DNA of 64,000 nt from Roseomonas gilardii subsp. gilardii (GTDB lineage: Bacteria > Pseudomonadota > Alphaproteobacteria > Acetobacterales > Acetobacteraceae). The number at the start of each line of letters is the position of its first letter. Positions within the stretch are counted from its first letter, which is position 1. The stretch spans positions 682,001-746,000 of the forward strand of contig NZ_CP095554.1 in NCBI RefSeq assembly GCF_023078375.1. The letters run 5' to 3'. The position numbers and the translations under genes are program-made. Below, in pieces: positions 39,973 to 50,646 of this stretch. The notes below the pieces were generated by a model that was given only the letters and a program-made list of their open reading frames with translations, did not search any database and was not told where the DNA came from.

Positions 39973-40242
39973 CGCGTGATCCAGACCATCGGCCGCTCTG
40001 GCCTACGGACATCACGCTGTGTGTTTGCCGTGTGATTCAGACCTTCGGCCGTTCCGGCCTACGGTCATCACACTGTGTGTTTGTCGTGTGATTCAGACCT
40101 TCGGCCGTTCCGGCCTACGGTCATCACACTGTGTGTTTGTCGTGTGATTCAGACCTCCGGCCGTTCCGGCCTACGGTCATCACACTGTGTGTTTGTCGTG
40201 TGATTCAGACCTCCGGCCGTTCCGGCCTACGGTCATCACACT
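39973..40242 (+). repeat. tandem array of a 56-bp hairpin repeat between gsiA and gsiB
   Basis: Units start at 39973, 40029, 40085, 40141 and 40197, all spaced exactly 56 bp; the last is cut at about 46 bp. Units 2-5 are nearly identical and unit 1 is diverged. Each unit holds nested inverted repeats: GTGTGAT...ATCACAC, then GACC...GGTC, then GGCC-GTTCC-GGCC. The junction between units forms CACACTGTGTG. The array begins 2 nt after the gsiA stop and ends just before the gsiB ribosome-binding site. There are no unique spacers, so it is not a CRISPR. Confidence 0.95.
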
Positions 40243-40258
40243 CGAAGAGGAGGATTTC

Positions 40259-41818
40259 GTGACCGACTTCCCCGCCATCCGCCGTCGCGCCCTGATGGGC
40301 GCGCTGGGCGTCAGCGCCACCTTGCCCTGGCTGGGCCAGGTGACGCCGGCCCAGGCCGCCGCGAACGACCTCGTGGTCGGCGTGCCGGACAACCTGACCG
40401 GCCTCGATCCGGCCGATGTCAACGACACGCTGTCCCAGTCGGCCTGCCGCCTGATGCTGCAGGGGCTCTATGGCTTCGATCCGGAGATGAAGCTCATCCC
40501 CGTCCTGGCCGAGAGCTACACCGCCGATGACAGCGCGAAGGTCTTCACCTTCAGGCTGCGCCAGGGCATCTCCTTCCACGATGGCGCGCCCTTCGACGCC
40601 CAGGCGGTGAAGGTGAATTTCGAGCGTGTCGCCAACCCGGACAACAGGCTGAAGCGGCAGAGCCTGCTCGCCATGCTCGACCGGGTCGAGGTGGTGGACC
40701 CGCTGACCGCGCGCGTGATCCTGAAGGAGCCCTTCGGCGCCTTCGTGAACACCATCGCGCACCCTGCCGGCATGATGCTGAGCCCCAAGGCGATCGCGCA
40801 GTACGGCAAGGAGATCGGGCGCAACCCGGTCGGCACCGGCCCCTTCACCTTCGTGTCCTGGAACGCCGACACGCTGAAGGTGAAGAAGAACACCGGCTAC
40901 TGGAAGCCCGGCCTGCCGAAGGTGGAGACGGTGACCTTCCGCTCCGTGCCCGAGAACGGCGCGCGCATCGCCATGCTGCAGACCGGCGAGGCGCAGTTCA
41001 TCTATCCGCTGCCGCCCGAGATGGCCGCGGTGGTGCAACGCAGCCCGAATGTCGAGATCGTGGACAGCCCCTCGATCATCACGCGCTACGTCTCGATGAA
41101 CTGCATGAAGAAGCCGTTCAGCGACGTGCGCGTGCGCCAGGCGCTGAACCATGCCGTGAACAAGGAAGCCTATACCAAGGTCGTCTATAACGGCTTCGCC
41201 CAGCCCCTCGATGCGCCGATCCCGCCGAAGTTGGGCTTCTACAGCCAGCAGGAGCCCTATGCCTACGACGTGGCCAAGGCGAAGCAGCTCCTGGCCGAGG
41301 CCGGCTATCCCAACGGCTTCGAGACGGAGATGTGGGCGCAGAACAACACGCTGGCGCAGCGGGGCGTGCAGTTCATGCAGCAGCAGCTCGCCGCCGTCGG
41401 GGTGAAGGTGAACGTCATGCCGATGGAGGCCGGCGTCCTGCAGAACCGCATCTGGTCGGTGCAGACGCCGGAGGAGGCGCAGATCCAGACCTATTACGGC
41501 GGCTGGTCCTCCTCGACCGGCGATGCCGACTGGGGCCTGCGCCCGCTGCTCTGGGGCCAGGGCTTCCCGCCCAAGCTCTACAACACGGCCTATTACAGCA
41601 ATCCCGAGGTGGACAAGGCGCTGGAAGCCGCCATCGCCACCGCCGATCCGGAGAAGCGCGCGGCCCTGTACAAGGACGCCCAGGCGAGGATCTGGAAGGA
41701 CGCGCCCTGGATCTTCCTCGGCGTGGAGAACGTGCTTTCGGCCAGGAGCAAGAAGCTGACCGGGATGTACCGCATCCCTGACGGCGGCCTGCTCATCGAG
41801 GAAGCGGCGCTCTCCTGA
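40259..41818 (+). CDS. gsiB: glutathione/dipeptide ABC transporter substrate-binding protein (GsiB-like)
   Basis: A 519-aa periplasmic SBP (cluster C). A twin-arginine-like leader ([20 protein letters not shown], cleaved near AQA) precedes the mature protein. Strong GsiB resemblance runs throughout: [80 protein letters not shown] and [14 protein letters not shown] at 40259 is chosen because GAGGAGGA lies 6-8 nt upstream; the frame continues upstream only into the tandem repeats. It overlaps gsiC by TGATG. Confidence 0.93.
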   Translation: MTDFPAIRRRALMGALGVSATLPWLGQVTPAQAAANDLVVGVPDNLTGLDPADVNDTLSQSACRLMLQGLYGFDPEMKLIPVLAESYTADDSAKVFTFRLRQGISFHDGAPFDAQAVKVNFERVANPDNRLKRQSLLAMLDRVEVVDPLTARVILKEPFGAFVNTIAHPAGMMLSPKAIAQYGKEIGRNPVGTGPFTFVSWNADTLKVKKNTGYWKPGLPKVETVTFRSVPENGARIAMLQTGEAQFIYPLPPEMAAVVQRSPNVEIVDSPSIITRYVSMNCMKKPFSDVRVRQALNHAVNKEAYTKVVYNGFAQPLDAPIPPKLGFYSQQEPYAYDVAKAKQLLAEAGYPNGFETEMWAQNNTLAQRGVQFMQQQLAAVGVKVNVMPMEAGVLQNRIWSVQTPEEAQIQTYYGGWSSSTGDADWGLRPLLWGQGFPPKLYNTAYYSNPEVDKALEAAIATADPEKRAALYKDAQARIWKDAPWIFLGVENVLSARSKKLTGMYRIPDGGLLIEEAALS

Positions 41819-42738
41819 TGCTCGGCTACGCCCTGCGCCGCCTGCTCGGCGCCGTGCCGGTTCTGGTCGCGGTGTCGATCTTCGTCTTCGCCTTCGTCCG
41901 CCTGCTGCCGGGCGATCCGGCGCGGCTGGTGGCCGGGCCGGATGCGACGGCGCAGGACGTGGCCCTGGTGCGGGAGGAGATGGGCCTCGACCGGCCCATC
42001 TGGGAACAGTACTTCCGCTACATGGGGGACACGCTGCGGGGCGATCTCGGCCGTTCCACCAAGACCAAGCGCCCGGTGCTGGAGGAGATCGGCGAGCGTT
42101 TCATGCCGACCTTCTGGCTGACGGTGGTGGCCATGGTCTGGGCCACGGCCGTCGGCGTGCTGATCGGCGTGGTCTCCGGCGTGAAGCGCAACCAGTGGCA
42201 GGACCGGCTGGGGATGGTCTTCGCCGTCTCCGGCATCTCCTTCCCCTCCTTCTGGCTCGGCCTGCTGCTGATCAACATCTTCTCGGTGCGGCTCGGCTGG
42301 CTGCCGACCGGCGGCTATGAGGGCTGGACCAGCTTCATCATGCCGGGCTTCACCCTGGGCACGACGGTGGCGGCGATCCTGGCACGCTTCTCGCGCTCCG
42401 CCTATGTCGAGGTGGCGTCGGAGGACTATGTCCGCACCGCCCGCATGAAGGGCGTGCCGGAGCGGCGCGTGGTCTGGCACCACACGCTGCGCAACGCACT
42501 GATCCCGGTGATCACCATGACCGGGCTCGAATTCGGCACGCTGCTCGGCGGCGCCATCGTGATCGAGACGGTCTTCGCCTGGCCCGGCCTGGGGCGGCTG
42601 CTGATCGACAGCGTCTCCTACCGCGACTATCCCGTGATCCAGGCGCTGATCCTGCTCTTCGCCCTGGAATTCGTCCTCATCAACCTCGTCGTGGACCAGC
42701 TCTACGCCGTGGTGAACCCGGAGATTCGCCTGAAATGA
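41818..42738 (+). CDS. gsiC: glutathione/dipeptide ABC transporter permease (GsiC-like)
   Basis: A 306-aa permease of the DppB type, opening with [20 protein letters not shown]. It has [26 protein letters not shown] and the EAA loop [20 protein letters not shown] near residue 205, ending in [20 protein letters not shown] and [12 protein letters not shown]. About six helices are visible. It is coupled to gsiB (TGATG) and gsiD (ATGA). Confidence 0.94.
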   Translation: MLGYALRRLLGAVPVLVAVSIFVFAFVRLLPGDPARLVAGPDATAQDVALVREEMGLDRPIWEQYFRYMGDTLRGDLGRSTKTKRPVLEEIGERFMPTFWLTVVAMVWATAVGVLIGVVSGVKRNQWQDRLGMVFAVSGISFPSFWLGLLLINIFSVRLGWLPTGGYEGWTSFIMPGFTLGTTVAAILARFSRSAYVEVASEDYVRTARMKGVPERRVVWHHTLRNALIPVITMTGLEFGTLLGGAIVIETVFAWPGLGRLLIDSVSYRDYPVIQALILLFALEFVLINLVVDQLYAVVNPEIRLK

Positions 42739-43631
42739 GCGACGCTCCCCTCGACGACATCGCCGGCACCGGTACGACGGCGCCGCTGGAGATCCAGTCC
42801 CCCTGGGGCGAGTTCTGGCGCCGCTTCCTGCGCCAGCGCGTGGCGCTGGTGGCGGGGCTGCTGATCCTGCTGGTGGTGCTGGCGGCCATCGCGGCGCCCT
42901 GGATCGCGCCCTACGACCCGGCGGAGCCCGACTACAACAACATCCTGGCCGGCCCTTCCGCCCTGCACTGGGCGGGCACGGATGCCTATGGGCGCGACAT
43001 CTTCAGCCGCATCATCTGGGGGGCGCAGATCTCGCTCTCGGTCGGCTTCCTCTCGGTCATGCTGGGCGGCGTGCTCGGCGTGGCGCTGGGCCTCGTCAGC
43101 GGCTTCTTCGGCGGCTGGGTGGACAGCCTGGTGATGCGGCTCTGCGACGTGATGCTGGCCTTTCCCGGCATCCTCCTCGCCATCGCGGTGGTGGCCCTGC
43201 TGGGCCCCGGCGTGGCGAATGTCATCTATGCCGTGGCGGTGTTCAGCATCCCGATCTATGCCCGCGTGGTGCGCGGCAGCACGCTGGCGCTGAAGCAGAC
43301 GCTCTATGTCCAGGCGGCACGCTCGATCGGCGTGAAGCGCTGGGCGCTGGTGATGCGGCACATCCTGCCCGGCACGCTGCCGGGGGTGATCGTCACCACC
43401 TCGCTGCGCATCGGCACCGCCATCCTGGTGGCGGCGGGGCTGAGCTTCCTGGGCCTGGGGGCGCAGCCGCCCTCGCCGGAATGGGGGGCGATGCTGGCGG
43501 ACGGGCGCTCCTATCTCGGCGTGGCGGACCACCTGACCTTCTTCCCCGGGCTTGCCATCTTCCTGACGGTGCTGGCCTTCAATCTTTTGGGAGACGGGCT
43601 GCGCGACGCGCTGGACCAGAAGCTGCGCTGA
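42735..43631 (+). CDS. gsiD: glutathione/dipeptide ABC transporter permease (GsiD-like)
   Basis: A 298-aa permease of the DppC type. It has the N-terminal helix [20 protein letters not shown], the conserved [20 protein letters not shown] (about residue 77) and the EAA loop [20 protein letters not shown] (about residue 192), ending in [14 protein letters not shown]. It forms the heterodimeric channel with the GsiC-like protein and is the last gene of the gsiABCD operon. Confidence 0.94.
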   Translation: MSDAPLDDIAGTGTTAPLEIQSPWGEFWRRFLRQRVALVAGLLILLVVLAAIAAPWIAPYDPAEPDYNNILAGPSALHWAGTDAYGRDIFSRIIWGAQISLSVGFLSVMLGGVLGVALGLVSGFFGGWVDSLVMRLCDVMLAFPGILLAIAVVALLGPGVANVIYAVAVFSIPIYARVVRGSTLALKQTLYVQAARSIGVKRWALVMRHILPGTLPGVIVTTSLRIGTAILVAAGLSFLGLGAQPPSPEWGAMLADGRSYLGVADHLTFFPGLAIFLTVLAFNLLGDGLRDALDQKLR

Positions 43632-43882
43632 GCCGGCCGGAGGCGGGGCTTATCCGCTGAAATTCCAGGCCCATCGCCCATCCATGGCGATGCGGCTTGC
43701 CAGAGGCTGCGGGTTTCGCCAGCATCCCGTGCAATGCCGCCATCGGTTGCGGGGGCCTGTCCCATCCGCCACAGACGGGTCAACGGCCCTTGCCGGAGTG
43801 GCGGGCGCAACCCTCGCCTCCTTCAACTGCTTGTGCAACAAGCCGTCACGTATCTCGGACGGAACGGATTCGGAGTGACTTG

Positions 43883-44170
43883 ATGAGCACCAAGACCACG
43901 GAAAAGAAGCCGGCGGCCAAGAGCGACAAGCCGAACGCGCTGCAGCAGCCGCTCCAGCCCTCCCCCGAACTGGCCGCCGTCGTCGGTGAGGGCAAGCTGG
44001 CCCGTGGCGAGGTGGTGAGCAAGGTCTGGGAATACATCAAGGCCCATAACCTGCAGAACCCGAAGGACAAGCGCGAGATCCTGGCGGACGACAAGCTGAG
44101 CAAGGTCTTCGGCAAGGACAAGGTCACCATGTTCGAGATGAACAAGTACCTCGCCCAGCATCTGAAGTAA
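43883..44170 (+). CDS. SWIB/MDM2-domain protein
   Basis: A 95-aa protein. A Lys-rich N-terminal tail (STKTTEKKPAAKSDKPNALQ) is followed by a SWIB fold: ELAAVVGEGKLARGEVVSKV, WEYIKAHNLQNPKDKREIL, ADDKLSKVFGKDKVTMFEMN. Bacterial SWIB proteins are typical of Chlamydiae, Planctomycetes and many alphaproteobacteria; a chromatin or topology role is suspected but unproven. The ATG at 43883 follows GGAGTGACTTG. A repeat element starts 22 nt after the stop. Confidence 0.92.
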   Translation: MSTKTTEKKPAAKSDKPNALQQPLQPSPELAAVVGEGKLARGEVVSKVWEYIKAHNLQNPKDKREILADDKLSKVFGKDKVTMFEMNKYLAQHLK

Positions 44171-44191
44171 GACCGGGCTGCTGTTTCCGGC

Positions 44192-44466
44192 TCCTGGGGG
44201 CAAGGCTCTGCCTTCCCCTCAGACCCCCCATCCGCCAGGACCCGCGGGCCCTGGACCCCGTTCGCTGGCTCTTGCTGACGCCGGATCACGCCGGAGAGCC
44301 ATGCTCTCCGGCGGCCGCGGGCGCCACCAGCGCGAAGAGGGTGCATTTTTCCTTTCGGGAGCGCCGCCGATCCACCTGCTCCCAGGGACAGCTCACAGAC
44401 CGACGGCCACCACAGGCGCCCACGAAAGCCCGGGGTCCGGGGGAGACGGCGCCTCTCCCGGGGGCA
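44192..44466 (+). repeat. dispersed intergenic element, copy 5
   Basis: The element lies between the convergent SWIB and lysR genes. It shows the left arm (TGGGGGCAAGGCTCTGCCTTC, then CCAGGACCCGCGGGCCCTGG), the palindrome at 44289-44313 (loop CAT), the pyrimidine module GCATTTTTCCTTTCGGGAGC, and a shortened right arm with AAAGCCCGGGGTCCGGGGG. Internal order and orientation are as in copy 7. Confidence 0.85.
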
Positions 44467-44485
44467 AGCCGTAAGGTACCACGCC

Positions 44486-45397
44486 TCACGGGAGTGAGCC
44501 CGCCTCCTGCAACAGGAAGTCGCAGAACTGCACCACATGCGGGTCGCGGGCGGCGTCCGGCCCGGCGCGCAGGACGAAGGCCCAGCTGCCGGGCAGGGAG
44601 AGCGGCGCGAAGAGACGCAGCAGCCGCCCGGAGGCCAGTTCCGCATCCAGCAGCGGCGACCGCCCCAGTGCCAGCCCGGCCCCGGCCAGGGCGGCGCCGA
44701 TCACCTGGTTGTAGCTGCTGAAGCGCAGAACATGCCCGGTGCCGGGCTTCTGGCCCAGGATGGGCATCCAGGTAGACCAGTTCTTCTCCGGGCTGTTGCC
44801 GTCCTCCTCCAGCAGGCTCCGGCACAGGAGTTCCTCCGGCGTGGCGATGGCGGCCAGGGCAGGGCTGCAGATGGGAAAGAACGTCTCGGCGAAGAGCAGC
44901 CGGTCCGGCGGCACCACCCGCCCGGTCCGGGCGCGCAGGATGGCGAGATCCAGCCCTTCCGCAGCCATGTCGGGCACATTCGATTCCACCGCGCGCATGT
45001 GCCACGCCACGCTGGGATGCAGCGCGGCGAAGCGGGCGAGGCGGGGGGCCAGCCAGAGCGAGGCGAAGGAGCCGTTGGCCGAGACCACGAGGTTCCGGCG
45101 CGCGTTCCCGGCCCTGTCGCGGATGGCACCGCAGGCGCTGGCAAGGCGGTCCAGCGTTTCCTCCACCACCAGCAGCAGTTCCCGCCCGGCATCGGTCGGC
45201 GCGGTGCGGCTATGGCCGCTGCCGTTGCGGGCGCGGCTCAGCAGGGGCGTGCCGAGCTGTTCCTCCAGTTGCCGGATCTGGTGGCTGATGGCGCTGGTGC
45301 TGACATGCAGCGTCTCGGCGGCGCGGACGAAGCTGCCCTCCCGCGCCACGGCGGCGAAGGCCCGCAGGGCGGGGAGAGAGGGCAGATGGGCGGTCAT
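44486..45397 (-). CDS. LysR-family transcriptional regulator (GcvA-like)
   Basis: A 303-aa protein. The winged helix-turn-helix occupies residues 5-65 (LPALRAFAAVAREGSFVRAA; STSAISHQIRQLEEQLGTPL) and the substrate-binding domain about residues 95-295 (NLVVSANGSFASLWLAPRLA). The helix region and WLAPRL segment are those of the GcvA/AmpR group. It is divergent from the fused ABC exporter, with 114 nt between the starts, so it is a likely regulator of that gene. Confidence 0.9.
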   Translation of the reverse strand: MTAHLPSLPALRAFAAVAREGSFVRAAETLHVSTSAISHQIRQLEEQLGTPLLSRARNGSGHSRTAPTDAGRELLLVVEETLDRLASACGAIRDRAGNARRNLVVSANGSFASLWLAPRLARFAALHPSVAWHMRAVESNVPDMAAEGLDLAILRARTGRVVPPDRLLFAETFFPICSPALAAIATPEELLCRSLLEEDGNSPEKNWSTWMPILGQKPGTGHVLRFSSYNQVIGAALAGAGLALGRSPLLDAELASGRLLRLFAPLSLPGSWAFVLRAGPDAARDPHVVQFCDFLLQEAGSLP

Positions 45398-45511
45398 GGC
45401 CGTTCGAAATAGCTCAACTGCGGATGAAAAGCTTGCGTTTGCCGGGATGGCGCCGCCAGCCCAGCATCGGGCCGGACCACGCCTCGTGGTCGAAGGCTTC
45501 GAGGATTCGGC

Positions 45512-48500
45512 ATGTATTTCGATGTGCGCCTTTGGCGCCTGACCAGGGGCCTGCGCCCCGGAATGCTGCTCGGCGTCATGCTGGGCCTGCTGGCGCTGGC
45601 GGCAGGCATCGCGCGCTTCGCCTTCCTCGGCGTGGCCCTGGCCCGGGTCTTCGCGGGGGAGGGGCTGGCCGGGGCCGCCTGGCCGCTGGCCGGGGCGGTG
45701 GTGGCGGTGCTGCTGCGCGGGGCCTTCGACCATGCCCGCACCGCCCTGGCGCACCGCACCGCCGCCGCGGTGCAGACGAAGCTGCGCGCCGCGCTCTTCG
45801 ACCGCATCGCCGCCCTCGGCCCCGCCTGGTTCGCGGGGGAACGCACCGGTGGCGTCATGCTCTCGATGATCGACGGGGTGGAACAGCTCCAGACCTTCTT
45901 CGGCCAGTATCTGCCGCAACTCGCCATCGCCGCCTGTGCCCCGGTCGCCATCTTCCTCTTCATCGCCTGGTGGGACGTGCCGGTGGCAACGGTGCTGCTG
46001 GTGGCGGCACTGCTGACGCTGGTGCTGCCGGCCCTGGCGCATGGCTGGGACAAGCGGGCGGCGCTGGAGCGGCAGAAGGCCTTCAAGGCTTTCGGCGGTG
46101 AGTTCCTCGATGCGGTGCAGGGCCTGCCGACCCTGCAGGCCTTCGGGCAGAGCGCCGCCTATGGCCGGCAGCTCGCGGCGAAGGCGCGCGCCCTCTACGA
46201 GACCACCTTCCGCGTCCTCGGCCTTTCGGTGATGACACGCGGCATCACCGACACGGGCATGGCGCTGGGCTCGGCCATCGCGCTCATCCTCGGCGCGCAC
46301 CGGGTCGCCAGCGGGGAGATGAGCCTGGAGGCGCTGCTGGTCGTGCTGATGGCCGGCACAGAGATCTTCCGCCCGCTGCGCGACCTGCGCTCCGTGCTGC
46401 ACCAGGGCATGATCGGCCAGTCCGCCGCTGCCGGGCTGCACGCGCTGCTGGAGGCCGAGCCCGCCATCGCCCCGGGCGGGTCTGCGCTGCGGCTGGGCGA
46501 GACGGCGCCGGAGATCCGCTTCGAGGGCGTGCGCTTCGCCTATCCCGGCGGACGGCAGCCGGCGCATGACGGGCTGGACTTCACGATCCGTGGCGGGGAG
46601 CGCGTCGGCATCGTCGGCCCCAGCGGCGCCGGCAAGTCCTCGATCATCCGCCTGCTGCTGCGGCAGTTCGACCCGCAGGCGGGCCGCGTCCTGATCGGCG
46701 GGCAGGATGCTGCAACGCTGGACCCCGCCGGCATCGCCGCGCATGTGGCGATCGTGGCGCAGGACGCCACGCTCTTCCACGGCAGCATCGCCGAGAACCT
46801 GCGCCTGGGCCGCCCGGAGGCGACGCAGGCCGAACTGGAGGCCGCCTGCCGCGCCGCCAACGCGCATGACTTCATCCAGGCCCTGCCCGGCGGCTACGAA
46901 GCACGGATCGGCGAACGCGGCGCGCGGCTCTCCGGCGGGCAGCGGCAGCGCCTTGCCATCGCCCGCGCCCTGCTGCGCGACGCGCCGATCCTGATCCTGG
47001 ACGAGGCGCTTTCCGCCGTGGATGCGGAGAACGAGGCGTTGATCCAGCAGGCGCTGGACCGGCTGATGCAGGGCCGCACCGTGCTGATCCTGGCGCACCG
47101 CCTGTCCAGCGTGATCGGCGCCGACCGCATCCTGGTCCTGTCCGCCGGAAGGGTGGCGGAAAGCGGCACCCATGCCGCGCTGATGCGCCAGGGCGGCATC
47201 TACCGCCAGCTCATGGGCGCCCAGGCGGAGGAACGCGGACAGGCGGCGCTCGCCGACGCGCTGCGCCCCGCCTCGGACAGCCGGGCGCCGGTGGAAAGCG
47301 AGGCGGCGCCGGAGCCGGAGGACCTCAACGCCGCCGCCGCCGCGATCGGCTGGGGCGAGACCCTGTCCAGCCTGATCCGCTACATCCGCCCCTGGCGCGG
47401 CAAGATGACGCTCACCGTGCTCTTCGGCATCGGCCGTGTCGCCGCCTTCATCGGCGTCGGCGTGCTGGGTGCGCTGCTGATCGCGGCGCTGCGGAACGGG
47501 GAGCCGGTAACGGGCCTCGCCATCGCCCTGCTCGTCGCCGCGCCGGTGGCGGGCGGACTGCACTGGCTGGAATCCTGGCTGGCGCATGACATGGCCTATC
47601 GCCTCCTAGCCGAGATGCGGATCGCACTCTTCGACCGCCTCGACGCCCTCGGCCCGGCCTATCTGCTGCGGCGGCGGACGGGCGACCTCGTCTCCCTCGC
47701 CACCACGGATGTCGAGACGGTGGAGTATTTCTACGCCCATACCGTGGCCCCGGCGGTGGTGGCGGTGCTGGTGCCGCTGACCGTGCTCGGCGTGCTGGCC
47801 TGGGCCGCCTGGCCCCTGGCCGTCGCCCTGCTGCCGTTCCTCCTCTATGCCGGACTGGCGCCCACCCTGGCGCGGCGGCGCATCGACCGCCTGGGGGCGG
47901 AATCCCGCGCCGCGCTGGGCGAGCTCGGCGCGCATGTGACGGAGACCATCCAGGGCCTGGGCGACCTGCTGGCCTTCCAGGCCGTGGGCGCGCGGCGCGA
48001 GGCCTTCCTCACCCGCGTGGCGGCCTATCAGGACCGGCGCCTTTCCCTGATGCAGGACCAGTCCCGCGCCGCGGCGGCGCTGGATGTCGCGACCGGCCTG
48101 GGCGGGCTCGCGGTCGGTGCCGCGGGTGCGGCCCTGGCCACTTCCGGCCGGCTCGACGCATCGCTGCTGCCGATGCTGATCCTGCTCGCCATCGCCGCCT
48201 TCCTGCCGGTCTCCGAGATCGCCCAGGTCGGACGGCAACTCGCCGACACCATCGCCTCCACCCGCCGGCTGCGGGTGGTGGAGCGCGAGGTGCCGGCGGT
48301 GGCCGGCGGCACGGTGGAACCCTCCACCCCCCAGGGCGGGTCGGAAGTCGCGTTCGAGGCGGTGGGCTTCACCTATCCCGGCCGCAGCCGCCCGGCCCTG
48401 ACCGGTCTGGACCTCACCCTGCCCGCCGGGCGCACCGCAGCGCTGGTCGGCCCCTCCGGCGCCGGCAAGTCCACTGTGGCCAGCCTGCTGCTGCGCTTCT

Positions 48501-49078
48501 GGGATCCGCAGGAGGGGCGCATCCTGCTGGATGGCACCGACCTGCGGGAGCTGACGCTGGACGGGCTGCGCCGCCATGTCGCCCTGGTGGCGCAGGACAC
48601 CTACCTGTTCAACGACACGCTGGAGGCCAATATCCGCCTCGCCCGGCCCGAGGCCAGCGCGGCGGAACTGCATCGCGCGGTGGAGCAGGCGGCGCTGGCG
48701 GATTTCGTCGCGGGGCTGCCCCAGGGCCTCGCCACGCCGGTCGGGGAGCGCGGGGTGCAGCTTTCCGGCGGGCAGCGCCAGCGCATCGCCATCGCCCGTG
48801 CCTTCCTGAAGGATGCGCCGGTCCTGGTGCTGGACGAGGCGACCTCGCATCTCGACGCCATCAGCGAGGCCCAGGTGCGGGCGGCGCTGGAAGCGTTGAT
48901 GCGGGACCGGACGGTGCTGGTGATCGCCCATCGCCTTTCCACCATCCGTAACGCCGATACCATCCTGGTGATGCAGGGCGGGCAGGTGGTGGAAGCCGGC
49001 AACCATGCGGCACTTCTGGCGCGGCAGGGCGCCTATGCGCGGCTGGTGTCCTGGCAGATGGATGCGGTGGCGGGGTGA
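45512..49078 (+). CDS. fused ABC exporter (TMD-NBD-TMD-NBD)
   Basis: A 1188-aa single polypeptide holding two complete half-exporters. Half 1 (residues 1-570) has a six-helix domain, Walker A GPSGAGKSS, signature [15 protein letters not shown] and Walker B ILILDEALSAVD. Half 2 (about 600-1188) has its own six helices, Walker A GPSGAGKSTVASLLLRF, signature [15 protein letters not shown] and Walker B VLVLDEATSHLD. Two separate genes would be usual, as in CydD/CydC or heterodimeric multidrug exporters. Both NBDs keep catalytic Glu, so neither site is degenerate. The substrate is unknown; drug, lipid or thiol export are all possible. It is divergent from the LysR gene. Confidence 0.88.
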   Translation: MYFDVRLWRLTRGLRPGMLLGVMLGLLALAAGIARFAFLGVALARVFAGEGLAGAAWPLAGAVVAVLLRGAFDHARTALAHRTAAAVQTKLRAALFDRIAALGPAWFAGERTGGVMLSMIDGVEQLQTFFGQYLPQLAIAACAPVAIFLFIAWWDVPVATVLLVAALLTLVLPALAHGWDKRAALERQKAFKAFGGEFLDAVQGLPTLQAFGQSAAYGRQLAAKARALYETTFRVLGLSVMTRGITDTGMALGSAIALILGAHRVASGEMSLEALLVVLMAGTEIFRPLRDLRSVLHQGMIGQSAAAGLHALLEAEPAIAPGGSALRLGETAPEIRFEGVRFAYPGGRQPAHDGLDFTIRGGERVGIVGPSGAGKSSIIRLLLRQFDPQAGRVLIGGQDAATLDPAGIAAHVAIVAQDATLFHGSIAENLRLGRPEATQAELEAACRAANAHDFIQALPGGYEARIGERGARLSGGQRQRLAIARALLRDAPILILDEALSAVDAENEALIQQALDRLMQGRTVLILAHRLSSVIGADRILVLSAGRVAESGTHAALMRQGGIYRQLMGAQAEERGQAALADALRPASDSRAPVESEAAPEPEDLNAAAAAIGWGETLSSLIRYIRPWRGKMTLTVLFGIGRVAAFIGVGVLGALLIAALRNGEPVTGLAIALLVAAPVAGGLHWLESWLAHDMAYRLLAEMRIALFDRLDALGPAYLLRRRTGDLVSLATTDVETVEYFYAHTVAPAVVAVLVPLTVLGVLAWAAWPLAVALLPFLLYAGLAPTLARRRIDRLGAESRAALGELGAHVTETIQGLGDLLAFQAVGARREAFLTRVAAYQDRRLSLMQDQSRAAAALDVATGLGGLAVGAAGAALATSGRLDASLLPMLILLAIAAFLPVSEIAQVGRQLADTIASTRRLRVVEREVPAVAGGTVEPSTPQGGSEVAFEAVGFTYPGRSRPALTGLDLTLPAGRTAALVGPSGAGKSTVASLLLRFWDPQEGRILLDGTDLRELTLDGLRRHVALVAQDTYLFNDTLEANIRLARPEASAAELHRAVEQAALADFVAGLPQGLATPVGERGVQLSGGQRQRIAIARAFLKDAPVLVLDEATSHLDAISEAQVRAALEALMRDRTVLVIAHRLSTIRNADTILVMQGGQVVEAGNHAALLARQGAYARLVSWQMDAVAG

Positions 49079-49321
49079 GGCCCGTGGCGCTTCGTGGCCG
49101 GCCCCGGGGGAGGCTCTGCCTGTCCCCGGAACCCCCTCCGCTGGGGAGATCGTATCTCCCCAGGCTCCGCCTTTCGTTGGCGCCGGGTGGCAAGGTCGGC
49201 ATGCGGCCCGATCCCGGGGAGCAAGCGGGTCGGTAGGGTTCTCAAAAGAACAGAAATACCCCATCCGCGCTGGCGGTGCCCGCGAGTGCCAGCGAACCGG
49301 GTCCAGCGACTGTCTTGGAAG

Positions 49322-50495
<1,174 letters not shown>

Positions 50496-50646
50496 AAGAT
50501 GCAAGGGCGCCCCATGGGACCCTTGGGCGTCCTGGCGGATAAGGGGGGCCGGGGCGAGGGGCAGGGCCTCTCCCCCGGGGCGGGCCGAAACGCGCCACGC
50601 CGGAACACGCACCAGCCGGGGCGGTCAGGAAAGACCGCCACCTGCA

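Noticed and set aside
39973-40242. CRISPR array
   Set aside because: The repeats are directly contiguous at 56 bp with no unique spacers, and no cas gene is near.
40187-40258. An upstream start for the GsiB-like protein
   Set aside because: It would place coding sequence inside the tandem repeats and add a non-signal-like N-terminus; the GTG at 40259 has an excellent ribosome-binding site and leads straight into the leader peptide.
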